Positions 53,565 through 62,931 of a stretch of 64,000 bases of DNA are shown piece by piece. Source of the DNA: Nakamurella sp963696065 (GTDB lineage Bacteria; Actinomycetota; Actinomycetes; Mycobacteriales; Nakamurellaceae); the NCBI GenBank assembly GCA_963696065.1, contig CAVOIF010000001.1:124001-188000 (forward strand), written 5' to 3'. Position numbers and translations under genes: made by a program. The notes beneath the pieces were generated by a model. It did not search any database. It was not told the DNA's origin and saw only the letters and a program-made list of their open reading frames with translations. Numbering within the stretch: the stretch's first letter is position 1; each line of letters opens with the position of its first letter.

Positions 53565-54683
53565 GTGACAACCGGCCGAGAGTTGTACCTGGGTGCCTAC
53601 ACCGCCGGGGCGGGCGGACGCGCCGCGGGCGTCGACGTGCTGGTTCACGACCCGGTGACCGGCAGCTGGGAATCCAGGGTCGCGGACAGCGAATCCACTG
53701 GGGTGATCGCTGCACTGACCGCGGACGGCGATGCGCCGGAATCGCCCTCATACCTGGCCTGGCACCCGGACGGCCGGCACATCTACGCGGTCGGCGAGGT
53801 CGACGAGGGCCGGGTGTGGACCTACGCTGTCTCCGATTCCGGTGATCTGCCAAGGGTTGTCGACTCGGTGGCGACCGGTGGGTCGGCGCCGTGTCACCTG
53901 AGCGTCGATCCATCCGGCCGCTACGTGGTCAGCGCGAACTATTCCTCAGGGAGTGTCGCGGTGCATCCGGTACTGCCATCCGGTGCCCTCGGGGTCAGGA
54001 CCGACCTGGTGCAGCACGCCGGATCAGGTCCCGATGCCGAACGGCAGGCAGGCCCCCATGCGCATATGGCCGAGTTCGTCGACGACACACTCGTTCTCGT
54101 CGTCGATCTCGGCTCCGACGGGGTGGCCGCCTACCGATTGGACCTGGACACCGGCCGTTTGATGCCGGCTCCGTCGCCGTGGTCGGCATTGCCGCCGGGC
54201 TTCGGGCCGCGACATCTGGCCTTGCTCCCGGAGCATCTGGTGGCGCTGGCCGGCGAGTTGTCCGGCGAGATCGCCTTGCTGTCGCTGGATGCGGAGACCG
54301 GGGCGTTGTCGTTACTGGACACCGAGCGGGCGAGCGCGAGTTCGGTGCCGAACGCACCCAGCGGAATCGTGGCCACCGCCAACGGCAGATTCGTGGTGAT
54401 CGCGAATCGCGGCCCGGACACCGTCGCGAGCTTCGCCATCGAACATCACCAGGGCGGTGCCCACCTTCGTCCCGTCGACGAGATCAGTTGCGGGGGAGCA
54501 CATCCGAGGGCTCTGACGCTGATCGACGACCTGCTCTACGTCGCCAACCAGCACGCCGGCAATGTGGCGGTGCTCAGTATCGATCAGGGGACCGGCGCGC
54601 TGACCGACACCGGCAGCCGGCTCGTTACCCCGACTCCCACCCACGTGCTCGCACCTCGGCCCCGCCCGGCAGCGGTCCGGTGA
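53565..54683 (+). CDS. lactonase family protein (6-phosphogluconolactonase-like beta-propeller)
   Basis: 372 residues from GTG 53565, with AGGAG 7 nt upstream. Seven-bladed propeller repeats are evident (YLAWHPDGRHIYAVGEV, HLSVDPSGRYVVSANYSSG, GIVATANGRFVVIANRGPD, HPRALTLIDDLLYVANQHAG). The family includes YbhE/Pgl, which hydrolyses 6-phosphogluconolactone, but many members are uncharacterised. There is no signal peptide. The stop overlaps the next start as GTGA. Confidence 0.85.
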   Translation: MTTGRELYLGAYTAGAGGRAAGVDVLVHDPVTGSWESRVADSESTGVIAALTADGDAPESPSYLAWHPDGRHIYAVGEVDEGRVWTYAVSDSGDLPRVVDSVATGGSAPCHLSVDPSGRYVVSANYSSGSVAVHPVLPSGALGVRTDLVQHAGSGPDAERQAGPHAHMAEFVDDTLVLVVDLGSDGVAAYRLDLDTGRLMPAPSPWSALPPGFGPRHLALLPEHLVALAGELSGEIALLSLDAETGALSLLDTERASASSVPNAPSGIVATANGRFVVIANRGPDTVASFAIEHHQGGAHLRPVDEISCGGAHPRALTLIDDLLYVANQHAGNVAVLSIDQGTGALTDTGSRLVTPTPTHVLAPRPRPAAVR

Positions 54684-55255
54684 CGGACTACCGGATTCTC
54701 CGACTCCAGGTCCAACGCGATCCGGTCAAGATCGGCAGGGCGCCGCTGCGTCGCTACGAACCCGCGGCACTGGTGTCGGTCGAGCGGCTTTTGGCCGAAC
54801 CGCGGGGCGTCCGGGGCATCGCCGCCGATGGCGAGGAGATACTCGACGTCCATCACACCGAGCACCCGCGGACCCGAGATCGCAAGGGGCGAGGCGGGAT
54901 CCTGTTCATGGGGACCGGCGACTACGCCGCGCTGCGGGCTCGCTACGGCGATCACGTTGTCGACGGCATCGCCGGGGAAACCATCCTGCTCGACGCACCG
55001 GATGGCCTGGCCGGCCTGCACATGCCGGCGACGTCAACGATCACCACCGCAAACGGACCGTTGGAGTTGCACGGGGTGCGGGTTGCCGAACCCTGCATCG
55101 AGTTCAGCAGGTTCTGCCTGCGGCGGGAGCCTTCCCCGGTGGTCGACGAGGTGCTGAAGGGCACTCTTGTCGATCTCGACGACGGAGCCCGTGGTTACCG
55201 CTCGATCTCGTCGGGCGAGGCAACGATCGCGATCGGCGACGTCCTCACCACCTGA
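54680..55255 (+). CDS. MOSC-domain-like protein
   Basis: 191 residues from GTG 54680, coupled to the lactonase by a 4-nt overlap. A MOSC-type core is suggested by VDGIAGETILLDAPDGLAG (the usual GIAGENI motif), followed by GVRVAEPCIEFSRFCLR, where a Cys is conserved in the fold. MOSC domains occur in molybdenum cofactor sulfurases and related sulfur carriers. The match is moderate and the role is unknown. Confidence 0.65.
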   Translation: MTDYRILRLQVQRDPVKIGRAPLRRYEPAALVSVERLLAEPRGVRGIAADGEEILDVHHTEHPRTRDRKGRGGILFMGTGDYAALRARYGDHVVDGIAGETILLDAPDGLAGLHMPATSTITTANGPLELHGVRVAEPCIEFSRFCLRREPSPVVDEVLKGTLVDLDDGARGYRSISSGEATIAIGDVLTT

Positions 55256-55376
55256 GCACCGGATCGATGTGCCCGGACGAGTTGATCCACGCTGCTGTCG
55301 GCGCTCGACCACCCCGAAAGCGCAGCCCGACGGCGGCGGCTACCGTCGGGGAACCGACTCAGCCCAGAGGTGTGAC

Positions 55377-56276
55377 GTGTCGATGAACGGATCTGACGGC
55401 GTGACCGGATCTGACCTTCCCGGATCCGACGCTGCGCAGCGAGCGACGTTTGCCGCGGCCTACCAGAAGTTGCTGGCCAACCGGACCGCTGCGGTGGAGT
55501 CCATCGAGCTGTCGTCCGATTTCGGCGTCACCCGTGTTCATGCCAGCGGCCCCACCGACGCTCCTGCGGTGGTGTTGGTGCACGCCTATCAAGCCACGTC
55601 AGGCGAGTGGAACGAGCTCGCGGACCTGCTGAGCACCGACCACCGGGTCTATGCCGTGGACATGATGGGCGACGCCGGGTTCAGTACCCCGGGCGGCCGG
55701 GCGATCGCGACGCCGGAGGACCTGGTTGCTTACCTCGACACCGTGCTGGACGGCTTGGCCGTCGACCGCGTGGAGTTGTGTGGCCATTCGTTCGGGGCCT
55801 GGATCGCGCTGACCTATGCCTTGGCGCGGCCGTCGCGGGTCAACCGCCTCGTGCTGCTCGATCCGACGATGTGCTTCGGACCGCTGCTCAAGGGATACGT
55901 CCTGCGGGCGATTCCGGCGATGATGCAGCCGTCGTCGGACCGCCGGCTCTCGTTGATCCGGTGGGAGAGCCGTCGCGCCCCGCTCGATCAGGCCTGGCTG
56001 GACGCCACCGGGCCGGCTGCGGACGCCTTCCGCGGGATGCCGACCGTGCCGACCAGGATTCCGGCCAAGGACGTGGTGGCGAAGCTGGAACCCGAGCTGC
56101 TGGTCGTCCTGGCCGAACGCAGCCGGGTCATCCAGGCGCGCGCGATCGCGAAGCGCACCGGCACGCGACTGCCGGACGCCAGGGTGGAGATCGTGGCCGG
56201 CGCCTCGCACTACGGCCTGCCGATCACCCACGCGACCGAGATCGCGGCTCTACTGCGCCGGCCCACTGGGACGTGA
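55377..56276 (+). CDS. alpha/beta hydrolase
   Basis: 299 residues from GTG 55377, with AGAGG 6 nt upstream (the ATG two codons later is possible). The fold is marked by PAVVLVHAYQATSGEWNEL (oxyanion region), the nucleophile elbow ELCGHSFGAWIAL (GHSFG), an acid in the DPTMCFG or later region, and a His in GASHYGLPITH. There is no signal peptide. The substrate is unknown. It lies about 120 bp after the MOSC gene. Confidence 0.88.
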   Translation: MSMNGSDGVTGSDLPGSDAAQRATFAAAYQKLLANRTAAVESIELSSDFGVTRVHASGPTDAPAVVLVHAYQATSGEWNELADLLSTDHRVYAVDMMGDAGFSTPGGRAIATPEDLVAYLDTVLDGLAVDRVELCGHSFGAWIALTYALARPSRVNRLVLLDPTMCFGPLLKGYVLRAIPAMMQPSSDRRLSLIRWESRRAPLDQAWLDATGPAADAFRGMPTVPTRIPAKDVVAKLEPELLVVLAERSRVIQARAIAKRTGTRLPDARVEIVAGASHYGLPITHATEIAALLRRPTGT

Positions 56277-56288
56277 CCCGACGGTGAG

Positions 56289-57824
56289 GTGACCAGGCCG
56301 ATCACGCCGCTGGGCATACTGGCCCGCATGCGACCCCTCGCCGCCGGCGCCCTGGTCTTCGTCACCTCCGCCGCCGTGCTGGTGCTGGAAATCCTGGCGG
56401 CCCGGCTGCTCGCGCCCTATGTCGGCGTGACATTGGAGACCTACACCGGCATCATCGGCACGATTCTGGCCGCGATCGCCCTCGGCACCTGGCTGGGCGG
56501 CCGGTTGGCGGACCGACGCAACCCCCGAACCCTGCTCGGTCCGATCCTGGTGCTGGGTGGCGTGTTGTCGCTGGGCATCGTGCCGATCGTCCGATTGGTC
56601 GGGAGTCTGCCGCTCGGCGGCGGCCCGGCCCCCGTCCTGCTGCTGGCGCTCGCCGGGTTCTTCGCGCCGGCCGCCGTGCTGTCCGCCGTTCCGCCGACGG
56701 TGATCAAACTGCAGTTGTCGGATCTCGCCAGCACCGGCAGTACCGTCGGTCGGCTGTCCGGTCTCGGCACCGCGGGGGCGATCTTTGGAACGTTCGTCAC
56801 CGGATTCGTGCTGGTCGCCGCCCTGCCGACGTCGCCGATCGTCTTCGGCGTGGCGATCGCGCTGATGGTGGTCGGCGGCGTGCTGATGCTGACCCTCGGC
56901 CGATCCGAGAACGGCGGCCCGTCGGGTCGAGCGGTGGCGGCCGGTTTGGCGGTGATCGTTCCGATCGGCCTGCTGGGTGTCGTTGTCGATCGGATGCTCA
57001 ATCCCTGCGAGCGGGAGACCGCCTATTTCTGCGCCCGGGTGTTGCCCGATCTGGCGCCGTGCATCGGCGGCCTGACGCTGTACCTGGACACCCTGCGGCA
57101 CAGCTGCGTGCATCCCGATGATCCGCAGCGGCTGGACTTCAGCTACGCCCAGATGCTCAGCGACGTCATCGCGTCGGTCGGACCGGACGGCAGCCCGTTG
57201 GACACCCTGCACATCGGCGGCGGCGGGTTCGCCATGCCGCGCTACCTGGCATCCGCGAACCCGGGATCGACGAGCCTGGTGCTCGAGTTGGACCCGGAGT
57301 TGGTGCAGATCGCCCGGGACGAATTGGGTCTGCAGGAATCGCCAGACCTGCAGGTGCGGACCGGCGACGCCAGGCTCGGCATTCAGGATGCCGTCACCGA
57401 TTCAGCCGACCTGGTGATCGGCGATGCCTTCGGCGGCGTCGCGGTGCCATGGCACCTTGCCACCCGCGAGTTCGTCGACCAGGTCGACCGGGTGCTCCGC
57501 CCGAACGGTGCCTACGCCATCAACGTGATCGACCATCCGCCAATGGCTTTCGTCAAGGCCGAAGCGGCCACGCTGGCGGCGGTGTTCGAACACGTGGCCG
57601 TGCTCGGCCCGGCCGACCGCCTCGCCGGGAGCACCGGTGGCAACCTGATCCTGATCGCCTCGCACCAGCCGATCGACGTGGCTGCCATCCTGTCGCACAA
57701 CCGATCTCGCGGAGACAACGATGAGATCCTGCTGGTCGAGGATGATCCGGCCTACCTGGCCGATTCCCCGGTGTTGACAGACGATTTTGCACCCGTCGAT
57801 CAGCTGTTCACCCCCGCCCGCTGA
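56289..57824 (+). CDS. membrane-fused spermidine synthase-like methyltransferase-fold protein
   Basis: 511 residues from GTG 56289 (ATG at 56328 is an alternative). Residues ~15-235 contain seven or eight membrane segments of an MFS-like half-transporter (LVLEILAARLLAPYVGVTLE, GTWLGGRLADRRNPRTLLG). Residues ~260-500 are a spermidine synthase-type Rossmann domain (TLHIGGGGFAMPRYLASANP, LVLELDPELVQIARDELGL, LVIGDAFGGVAVPWHL). This fused class is widespread in actinobacteria. Polyamine synthesis has not been shown for it. Confidence 0.85.
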   Translation: MTRPITPLGILARMRPLAAGALVFVTSAAVLVLEILAARLLAPYVGVTLETYTGIIGTILAAIALGTWLGGRLADRRNPRTLLGPILVLGGVLSLGIVPIVRLVGSLPLGGGPAPVLLLALAGFFAPAAVLSAVPPTVIKLQLSDLASTGSTVGRLSGLGTAGAIFGTFVTGFVLVAALPTSPIVFGVAIALMVVGGVLMLTLGRSENGGPSGRAVAAGLAVIVPIGLLGVVVDRMLNPCERETAYFCARVLPDLAPCIGGLTLYLDTLRHSCVHPDDPQRLDFSYAQMLSDVIASVGPDGSPLDTLHIGGGGFAMPRYLASANPGSTSLVLELDPELVQIARDELGLQESPDLQVRTGDARLGIQDAVTDSADLVIGDAFGGVAVPWHLATREFVDQVDRVLRPNGAYAINVIDHPPMAFVKAEAATLAAVFEHVAVLGPADRLAGSTGGNLILIASHQPIDVAAILSHNRSRGDNDEILLVEDDPAYLADSPVLTDDFAPVDQLFTPAR

Positions 57825-57862
57825 CCGGTTGGTCGCCGTTGATCGAGTCCGGCGGTCGTCGA

Positions 57863-58231
57863 TCAGGCGCGGTCGTGCAGGGTGATCTGATAACCGTCGG
57901 GATCGGCGAAGGTGAACGTCCGACCGAAGGGGCCGTCGATCGGTGCTGAAACGATGGTGTGGCCGTCGGCGGCCAGAGCATCGTGAATCGCCTGGACATC
58001 CGTGGCGTGCAGCCAGATCGCGGCACCGATGCCTGGCTGAGCCGCGGAGGCGAGATCGGTGCCGGGAACAAGGTCGCGGAGCGCGAACGCGATCGGCTTC
58101 GTCTCGAAGACGACGGCGTGCGGAGGCCCGGCCTGCGAGCGGACGAGGCCGAGGTACCGCTCGTAGAACGCCTGCGATGAGTCGAGGTCGCTCGTCTGGA
58201 GCGAGATGAAGTCGGGGCCGGTGACGGGCAT
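57863..58231 (-). CDS. VOC (glyoxalase/bleomycin-resistance) family protein
   Basis: 122 residues from ATG 58231, with AAGGAG 5 nt upstream. Family pattern: FISLQTSDLDSSQAFYERYLGL, FALRDLVPG, and the end PFGRTFTFADPDGYQITLHD with a metal-type Glu position changed (QITLHD). Members bind or modify small molecules, including glyoxalase and antibiotic-binding proteins. It is divergent from a MarR gene with two operator-like palindromes between. Confidence 0.9.
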   Translation of the reverse strand: MPVTGPDFISLQTSDLDSSQAFYERYLGLVRSQAGPPHAVVFETKPIAFALRDLVPGTDLASAAQPGIGAAIWLHATDVQAIHDALAADGHTIVSAPIDGPFGRTFTFADPDGYQITLHDRA

Positions 58232-58251
58232 GATGATTGCTCCTTCTGAAC

Positions 58252-58269
58252 GTGTCAGCTTTCTGACAC
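58252..58269. promoter_or_regulatory. operator 1, perfect palindrome between VOC and MarR genes
   Basis: GTGTCAGCTTTCTGACAC has 7-nt perfect arms around a 4-nt spacer. It lies 21 bp upstream of the VOC start. Confidence 0.75.
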
Positions 58270-58279
58270 GCATCAATCT

Positions 58280-58297
58280 ATGTCAGAATGTTGACAT
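58280..58297. promoter_or_regulatory. operator 2, overlapping the marR start
   Basis: ATGTCAGAATGTTGACAT repeats the same layout with one mismatch in the arms. It covers the first two bases of the marR start codon, 28 bp from operator 1. Confidence 0.7.
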
Positions 58298-58754
58298 GAG
58301 TCAAGACGACAGCGGGATCGACCTGGAGACGTCCCTGGGCTACCTGCTGAAAAAGGCGTCGAGCGCCCTCCGCTCAGCCATGGAAGAGGTGCTTCGGCCG
58401 CTCGGGATGAGCGTGACGCACTACTCCTGCCTCGAGCTGCTGTCCCAGCGACCGGGTTTGTCGAACTCCGAGCTCGCGCGGGGTGCGTTCGTGACACGGC
58501 AGTCGATGAACGTGCTGCTCCAGGCCCTGGAACGAGATGGCTACGTGACAAGGCCTGCGGAGGCACCCGTCGGCAAGGCGCTTCCAACGCGGCTCACGCC
58601 TCGCGGCCGACGGAGCCTCGAGAAGGCGACCGCAGCGGTCCGGTCCGTTGAAGTCAGGATGCTGGCCGGCATGACCGGGACCGAGCAATCGGCCGCGTCC
58701 CGGTTGCTGCAGAGCATGATCCTTTCCCTGCGCGATGGAAGCGACGCTGCCTAG
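58296..58754 (+). CDS. MarR-family transcriptional regulator
   Basis: 152 residues from ATG 58296; a longer frame begins inside the VOC gene and is rejected. The winged helix-turn-helix is near residues 30-95 (MSVTHYSCLELLSQRPGLSN, ELARGAFVTRQSMNVLLQAL, with a basic wing). No Shine-Dalgarno is visible. The operator covering the start codon suggests that MarR represses itself and the divergent VOC gene until a ligand binds. Confidence 0.9.
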   Translation: MSQDDSGIDLETSLGYLLKKASSALRSAMEEVLRPLGMSVTHYSCLELLSQRPGLSNSELARGAFVTRQSMNVLLQALERDGYVTRPAEAPVGKALPTRLTPRGRRSLEKATAAVRSVEVRMLAGMTGTEQSAASRLLQSMILSLRDGSDAA

Positions 58755-58783
58755 CTCGTCCCCCTCGCGAGGCGCCGGCGCGG

Positions 58784-60223
58784 TCAGTTGTGCGGCCCCT
58801 GCGTTTCCAGATCTTCCATGTCGCGGTAGCGGCTCGGCGAGATGCCCAGGTGCTTGTTGATCAGGGTGGTGACGAAGAACAGCACCACGCCAAGCACCAA
58901 CAGCCAGCCGGCCACCCAATACTGGGCCGAGGCCCGACCGGACAGTGGAGTGACCAGGTAGATGCAGGTGATCATCCCAATGATCGGCAGTGCGGTCGGG
59001 GCGTGGAAGTGGTCCTTGACGGTCTTGTCCTTGCGCAGCACCAGGACCGCCAGGTTCACCACGGCGAAGACCCCGAGCAGGAGCAGTGCCGTGGTGCCGC
59101 CGAGGGTGGCGACGACGTCCGCGTTGCCGAACGAGACGAAGACGATCAGGCCGAAGGCGATGGTGGTGGTGAACAGGATGGCCACCCAGGGTGTGCGACG
59201 GGTGGGGTGGACCTTGCCCAGCACCGGCGGCAGCACACGCTGGCGGGCCATCCCGTAGATGAGCCGGCTGGCCATCAGCATGTTGATCAGCGCCGAGTTC
59301 GCGACGGCGAACATCGAGATGAACGGCAGGATGTCGCCGATCGGCAGACCGGGCGCGCCCGCCTTGACCACCTCGACCAGCGGCGTGTCCGACTCGGCCA
59401 GGGTGCCGACCGGCACCAGTGCGACCGATGCAACGGAGACCAGGACGTAGATGACGCCGGTGATGGTCAGGCCGGTGAGCATCACCTTCGGAAAGATCCG
59501 TACCGGATCCTTGGTCTCCTCGGCCATGTTCACCGAGTCCTCGAAGCCCACCATCGCAAAGAACGCCAGCGAGGTCGCCGTCGTGACTGCCAGGAAAAGC
59601 CCCTTGTCGTCGGGTGTCTCGAAAGCGACCACCCGGGAGAAGTCGGCATCTCCGCCGAAGAGCGCGAACATCCCGACCATGATCACCAGCAGCAGTCCGG
59701 AGAGTTCCACCAGGGTGAGCACCACGTTGGCCTTGACGCTCTCACCGACGCCGCGAAAGTTGACCAATGCCACCAGGGTCATGAAGCCGAGCGCGATCAG
59801 CACGATGCCCCAGCTGCCCAGCTCGAGTCCGAAGCCCTCGACGAGGTTCGAGGCGAAGGCCCTGGATGCGGTGGAGGCCGAGGTGATTCCCGAGCACATG
59901 ACGACGAAAGCGACCAGGAACGTGAAGAAATGGATTCCGAAAGCCTTGTGCGTGTACAGCGCGGCGCCGGCCGCCTGCGGGTATTTGGTCACCAGTTCCA
60001 GATAGCTGAAAGCGGTGACGGTGGCGATCGCGAAGGCGACCAGGAAGGGAAGCCACGCCGCCCCACCGACTTCCGCCGCCACATCACCGGTCAACGCATA
60101 CACACCGGTGCCCAGGATGTCGCCGACGATGAACAGCAGCAACAGCTTTGGACCCATCACCCGCTTGAGTTCTGGCTGGCCTGATTGCGCCTCGACGGTC
60201 TGATCGCTCTCGTTGTGCGTCAC
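58784..60223 (-). CDS. APC-superfamily amino acid permease
   Basis: 479 residues from GTG 60223; the frame extends to 60289, but AGG lies closer to 60223. Twelve membrane segments are present. The first carries the family motif LLLFIVGDILGTGVYALTG, and FFAMVGFEDSVNMAEETKDP and YGMARQRVLPPVLGKVHPTRRTPW are conserved loops. It probably imports an amino acid or a related amine by proton coupling. The substrate is not readable. Confidence 0.9.
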   Translation of the reverse strand: MTHNESDQTVEAQSGQPELKRVMGPKLLLLFIVGDILGTGVYALTGDVAAEVGGAAWLPFLVAFAIATVTAFSYLELVTKYPQAAGAALYTHKAFGIHFFTFLVAFVVMCSGITSASTASRAFASNLVEGFGLELGSWGIVLIALGFMTLVALVNFRGVGESVKANVVLTLVELSGLLLVIMVGMFALFGGDADFSRVVAFETPDDKGLFLAVTTATSLAFFAMVGFEDSVNMAEETKDPVRIFPKVMLTGLTITGVIYVLVSVASVALVPVGTLAESDTPLVEVVKAGAPGLPIGDILPFISMFAVANSALINMLMASRLIYGMARQRVLPPVLGKVHPTRRTPWVAILFTTTIAFGLIVFVSFGNADVVATLGGTTALLLLGVFAVVNLAVLVLRKDKTVKDHFHAPTALPIIGMITCIYLVTPLSGRASAQYWVAGWLLVLGVVLFFVTTLINKHLGISPSRYRDMEDLETQGPHN

Positions 60224-60379
60224 CGAAAACCTGGCCTTCGCTGGAGCTTGCCGGTCGGTGAATACCCGAGAACCAGGCGAAGGAAACATTCTCGACAGCC
60301 GACTGCGCGAATCCTGAGTGATCTGCGGCGAGATCCCTGTGCATTGTCCGGGTTTCTCAGGTTGGATCGTGGCGGTGTG

Positions 60380-61147
60380 TCAGCGCGCGAACTTCCGTTT
60401 CGCATCGCCGCTGTACTTGACGTTGACCGTCGTCCGTCCGACCACGCTGTGGTAGTTGAGCTGGGTCAGCTTGCTGTCGGAGACGTGGACGCATCCGTGG
60501 GATGCCAGGTTCAGATCACCGGTGTGCAGCGCTTGGCCCTTGTTGAAGAACACCGCAAGATGCATCGAAGCGCTGACCTCGCGGGGCAATTGGCCGGCGG
60601 TGGGTTTGGTGTAACGCCGATGGGCGCCCCGCTTCGGCCCCTCCAGCGCACTCTCACCCTGAGCGTTGGCGATCACCTCCGCGGCCGTGGGGTCGTTGTA
60701 GCCGACCCCTTCGATACGGGTCACGGTGAAACTGCCCTGCTTGGTGGGTAGGCCACCAGGTCCACCGGTCGTCGTCACGGTGAACGTCGGCAGGGCGTGC
60801 GCATTGGAGAAATAGGTCGCTGTCGCACTGCCTTTGGGCATCTCGACGCCGGTCGAATCGGTCACCACGCTGTCGAAGTTCACGTCGATCTTCGAGATCC
60901 ACGGTTGGTTCTTCTTGCTCTTGAAGGACTCTTCGCGCAACGTTCCACTGTCCATGGCGCCGAAGTTCATCGATCCGGCCGGGCGGTAGCGCTGCACCGT
61001 CCGAGGTGTCGTGAGTAGCTGCTGAACTGCCCGGTTGCCGGCGCTTCTCTGCAACGCCATCAGTCCGGCGTCGTTCGGTGTCACGGACGGCAGGTGACGC
61101 GCGGAGTGATCCGGGTAGTCCTCCCACCGCAACCGACCCGGCCCCAT
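60380..61147 (-). CDS. LQRxxGN-motif protein with YkuD-type L,D-transpeptidase motif
   Basis: 255 residues from ATG 61147, without a signal peptide. Residues ~29-46 read LMALQRSAGNRAVQQLL, the same kind of motif as in the protein at 41270-43009. The C-terminal domain has HLAVFFNKGQALHTG and LASHGCVHVSDSKLTQL; SHGCVHVS is the YkuD catalytic Cys/His signature. YkuD enzymes make 3-3 peptidoglycan cross-links or attach proteins, normally outside the cytoplasm. Without a Sec or Tat signal, export by another route (injection system, lysis) must be assumed. Confidence 0.75.
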   Translation of the reverse strand: MGPGRLRWEDYPDHSARHLPSVTPNDAGLMALQRSAGNRAVQQLLTTPRTVQRYRPAGSMNFGAMDSGTLREESFKSKKNQPWISKIDVNFDSVVTDSTGVEMPKGSATATYFSNAHALPTFTVTTTGGPGGLPTKQGSFTVTRIEGVGYNDPTAAEVIANAQGESALEGPKRGAHRRYTKPTAGQLPREVSASMHLAVFFNKGQALHTGDLNLASHGCVHVSDSKLTQLNYHSVVGRTTVNVKYSGDAKRKFAR

Positions 61148-61440
61148 TTGTCCGATTCTGTTCCGATTGCTGTGAGGGCGCCAGCCCCGTCCGGGAGACC
61201 AGCGGGACAGATCCCGGTGCCCGATCGGGCACGGCGGTTTCTTGCCCGGGCGGCGACCACGGTGGGACGGGGTGAAATCCAGAATTCTGTGGTCTTCGTC
61301 AACGGATGATGCGGATCGGCATTGTCGATGTGGAATTTCGTACCCGTTTGCCCGGTCGTCACGTCTTGTCCGGAAAAAGCAGACGGACGAATATGGCCAG
61401 TCTGTGAACAGTGGCGTTCGCGGAAAGGGGCGATGCAGTC

Positions 61441-62832
61441 ATGAGGTCGACGATCATTCACTCTGACCATTCGCGATTTCTTTCCTACCTCCTCGCGGCC
61501 GCCCTTGTCGTCGCTGGGCCAGTAGCAGTGGGGTTCGCCGGCACGGCTAATGCTGCCGTCAATCGGATCAACTCGTCCGCCGTCCCTGATCCGCCGGTGT
61601 TCGATGGCAGCTGCGGCTTTCAGACGATGAAGGCATCCACGAGAACCGAGAAGTTCACCGAAGAAGCCGGCAGAGGCCGCACCGAGGGCATCACCCTCTA
61701 CACCTACGAATACTCCTTCCGTGACGTGTACACCGACCCGGATACGGGTGAGGTCCTCTTCGTCGCTCGCGGCAAGGGAAAGGTCAAGGACACCAAGGCA
61801 AAGCCTCTCGGTGGTGGTCTGTTCCAGATCACCACAAAGGACACCGGCCAACACATGATCGTCGAGGACGGCAATGGCAGGGTGCGGGGCCACGATTCCG
61901 GCTCGCATACCTTCAATTACGTGATCGATCAGAACGGCAATTTCGTCCAGTTCTTGAGCGAGCGGATTCCAGGACCGAAACCGCAGTCGATGTGCAAGAT
62001 GGTCGGCTCGTTCCTCGGCACCGGGTCGTCCGCTCGGCTGACCGCACACCCACTGGGATCGGAGCCGACATCACCGCTGGGGTACTACGAGTACCTGCCG
62101 CCTGGCTACGGTTCAGGGGAGAAGAAGCCGTTGCTGCTCTTCTTCCATGGTTTCGGCCAGAGCGGCGACGGTTCCGCCGACCAGTTGCCCAATCTGCTCA
62201 CCGATTCCAACATCCCGGCCTACATCAACAGCGACAACTGGCCGGCAGACCGCCCGTTCGTCGTGTTGGCACCACAGCACAACCCCGTGCAAGACGTCGC
62301 GTACCCCTACGAGGACTGCGACGGGGAGAACTTCATCGGAAGTTGCTGGATGACGAAACAGCACGGTTACGGGAACCCGGCGTCCGGCTCGCAATGCATG
62401 AGACCGCAAGAGGTCGTCGCCTTCCTCGAGTTCGCGCTGGCCAACTACGACGTCGACCCGAGCCGGGTATACGTGACCGGGCTCAGCTGTGGCGCCTACG
62501 GGATCTGGGAAGCACTTCCACAGCTCGGCGGCCGAGTGGCAGCCGCGGTTCCGATCGCGGGCTATGGGCTCCCCATCTGGAAATCAGCGGGATGCGCGGT
62601 GGGGTCGGTGCCGATCTGGGCCTTCCATGGTGAGGCCGACGACATCGTGGACCCCGAGGGCAGCAGCTTGACCATCGCAAACTTGCGGAACGAATGCCCG
62701 GCACCTCCGGCAGCGGACGATCTCCAGCTCACGACCTACGAGGGTGTCGACCACAACGCGTGGGATCGTGCCTACTCCGGGTATGGAGGCAACGACATCT
62801 ACAGCTGGATGCTCCGGCATACCTCAGGCTGA
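61441..62832 (+). CDS. secreted esterase, PHB-depolymerase/feruloyl-esterase-like
   Basis: 463 residues from ATG 61441, with AAAGGGG upstream. The signal peptide spans residues ~1-38 (LSYLLAAALVVAGPVAVGFAG, cleavage near ANAA). Residues ~40-190 form a beta-rich domain of unknown role (TLYTYEYSFRDVYTD). Residues ~200-463 are an alpha/beta-hydrolase: PLLLFFHGFGQSGDGSADQL, the nucleophile elbow TGLSCGAYGIWEAL, an acid in HGEADDIVDPEG and a His in GVDHNAWDRAY. It is probably an extracellular polyester or carbohydrate esterase. Confidence 0.82.
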   Translation: MRSTIIHSDHSRFLSYLLAAALVVAGPVAVGFAGTANAAVNRINSSAVPDPPVFDGSCGFQTMKASTRTEKFTEEAGRGRTEGITLYTYEYSFRDVYTDPDTGEVLFVARGKGKVKDTKAKPLGGGLFQITTKDTGQHMIVEDGNGRVRGHDSGSHTFNYVIDQNGNFVQFLSERIPGPKPQSMCKMVGSFLGTGSSARLTAHPLGSEPTSPLGYYEYLPPGYGSGEKKPLLLFFHGFGQSGDGSADQLPNLLTDSNIPAYINSDNWPADRPFVVLAPQHNPVQDVAYPYEDCDGENFIGSCWMTKQHGYGNPASGSQCMRPQEVVAFLEFALANYDVDPSRVYVTGLSCGAYGIWEALPQLGGRVAAAVPIAGYGLPIWKSAGCAVGSVPIWAFHGEADDIVDPEGSSLTIANLRNECPAPPAADDLQLTTYEGVDHNAWDRAYSGYGGNDIYSWMLRHTSG

Positions 62833-62931
62833 CGGTGTGCTGGTGGGCGGAGTCCGGGTTGACGTCGAATCACCCAAAGCGGACAATTCTCTACCACCTC
62901 GCTAGGGCAGCGGGGTAGAGGAGGTCGCGTC

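Noticed and set aside
58784..60184. 464-codon frame antisense to the APC permease
   Set aside because: His/Gln/Asp-rich shadow of a membrane protein gene. The permease motifs on the minus strand are unambiguous.
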